A DNA stretch of 7,110 nucleotides, taken from the NCBI GenBank assembly GCA_031538895.1, contig JAVKLU010000008.1:1-7110 (forward strand), given 5' to 3'. Under the pieces are notes generated by a model. The model had not been told where the DNA came from and did no database searches. It worked only from the letters and a program-made list of their open reading frames with translations. The translations under genes were made by a program, and so were the position numbers. Shown piece after piece: positions 6,468 through 7,110 of this stretch (position 1 is its first letter; the number at the start of each line of letters is the position of its first letter). This stretch comes from JAVKLU01 sp031538895 (GTDB lineage Bacteria > Pseudomonadota > Gammaproteobacteria > Burkholderiales > Burkholderiaceae).

Positions 6468-6926
6468 TTATTCTTTCGGTGTTGGTGTTACGTTACCTAG
6501 CTTAGATTCAATTTTAGTAATCACTGGCGCCGACGTCTTATCAGGTTCCACACTCTTTTCTGGCATCGTTGTTCCCTTGTTGTGATGCAAATCACCATCA
6601 ATCAAAGCACCATAATGCATCTCTAAAGATTGGTAATGCACACTGCCCAAAATCTTGGCCTTAGGTTGTAACTCCAGCAAATGTGAAGAATACACTGGAC
6701 CTCGAATTTCACCATTCAAAATCACATGACCGGCGCGAATTTCACCTTCGATCAATGCGGTTTCAGACAAAATCAATACCGACTTTTCCATCGGAACTGC
6801 GATCACATTGCCTTTTACACGTCCATCAATTCTGATGCCGCCAGCAAAAGTTAAGTTACCCTCGATTTGAGTATTTTTACCAACAAGACTTTCTATGGCT
6901 GCATTTGTCGCGTTTTTTTTAAACAT
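6468..6926 (-). CDS. Bactofilin, polymer-forming cytoskeletal protein
   Basis: Bactofilins (DUF583/PF04519) self-assemble without nucleotide into filaments, often on the inner membrane, and act in cell shape, stalk or polarity functions and wall remodelling. The product is 152 residues, typical for the family. A short N-terminal tail (MFKKNATNAAIESLVGK) with basic and hydrophobic residues resembles the membrane-targeting tails of bactofilins. Residues about 18-115 form the repeating beta-helix pattern: TQIEGNLTFAGGIRIDGRVKGNV, ALIEGEIRAGHVILNGEIRGPV, AKILGSVHYQSLEMHYGALIDGDL. Regularly spaced Gly follow I/V-x-G motifs. The tail from about 116 to 152 is rich in Pro, Lys and Thr and probably disordered. 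The start is fixed by an in-frame TAA three codons upstream; no clear Shine-Dalgarno is seen. It lies directly upstream of erpA, an arrangement I associate with beta- and some gammaproteobacteria. The cellular role in this organism is unknown. Confidence 0.95.
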   Translation of the reverse strand: MFKKNATNAAIESLVGKNTQIEGNLTFAGGIRIDGRVKGNVIAVPMEKSVLILSETALIEGEIRAGHVILNGEIRGPVYSSHLLELQPKAKILGSVHYQSLEMHYGALIDGDLHHNKGTTMPEKSVEPDKTSAPVITKIESKLGNVTPTPKE

Positions 6927-6979
6927 AGTAAGTTAATAAGAAATATAGGTTAATCATGATCAAAGTTACTTTAGGGCAC

Positions 6980-7110
6980 TTCTATCAATTCATTTTTGCG
7001 GCGAATTGCTTTGTTGCGCAGTACGCGAAATCCTCACGTACTGTATGTACGCTCCGGTTTCTGTGTGCTGTGCGCCTCGCACTTCATCCGCACATTCTGT
7101 ATTTATAGAA
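6980..7110. repeat. Long imperfect palindrome, probable dispersed intergenic repeat (truncated by window end)
   Basis: The last 131 bases form one nested imperfect inverted repeat centred at about 7044-7045. Matching blocks, in step from outside to inside, are TTCTAT (6980-6985) with ATAGAA (7105-7110), TGCGG (6997-7001) with CCGCA (7088-7092), GCGCA (7016-7020) with TGCGC (7071-7075), and CGTAC (7037-7041) with GTACG (7047-7051) around the loop TGTAT. The stretch has no open frame of note. Such architecture is typical of MITE-like or REP/ERIC-like intergenic elements that fold into a long hairpin. It lies about 55 bp upstream of the bactofilin start and may be transcribed into its leader. 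The left boundary may extend into GGGCAC at 6974-6979; the right boundary is outside the window. Confidence 0.65.

Noticed and set aside
6581..6596. CRP/FNR-like sequence TGTGA-N6-TCACC within the bactofilin gene
   Set aside because: It falls inside the coding sequence for DLHHN, is explained by the codons, and lies more than 200 bp from the erpA start.

Overview
The window carries six protein-coding genes, all on the minus strand. In transcription order (right to left) they are: a bactofilin, erpA, a TauE/SafE-like membrane protein with a histidine-rich tail, ppc, mreB and the 5' two thirds of mreC. No convincing plus-strand gene, tRNA, rRNA, CRISPR array or transposase gene is visible. Base composition looks moderately AT-leaning by eye and even along the window, with no sign of a transferred island.

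The protein sequences point to Pseudomonadota, most likely a betaproteobacterium or close relative. MreB begins MFGFLNGYFSNELAIDLGTA and MreC has PPPLFKQG just before its membrane anchor. PEP carboxylase has ELNIGSRPAARK and IPWGFSWAQSR, and a bactofilin gene sits beside erpA. I recall all of these as typical of betaproteobacteria, but this is judgement from memory and not a database result.

Region by region: (1) 6980-7110 at the right edge is a long imperfect palindrome, probably a dispersed intergenic repeat cut by the window end. (2) 6926-5987 holds bactofilin then erpA, ending in two tandem hairpins at 5904-5965; the second is a textbook intrinsic terminator. (3) 5869-5051 encodes the membrane protein with a His/Met-rich C-terminus, plausibly a copper or nickel handling protein. 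(4) 4925-2172 is a complete PEP carboxylase, followed by a probable intrinsic terminator near 2049-2063. (5) 1774-1 is the start of the mreBC(D) cell-shape operon, behind an unusually long 397-bp non-coding stretch.

Functionally these are mostly core genes: anaplerotic carbon fixation (Ppc), Fe-S cluster delivery (ErpA), cell-shape and cytoskeleton proteins (MreB, MreC, bactofilin) and probable metal homeostasis. They look like neighbouring small transcription units and not one pathway. I did not find a convincing undescribed system. The items most worth a second look are the palindromic element at the right edge, the His-rich tail on the TauE-like protein, and the long mreB leader.
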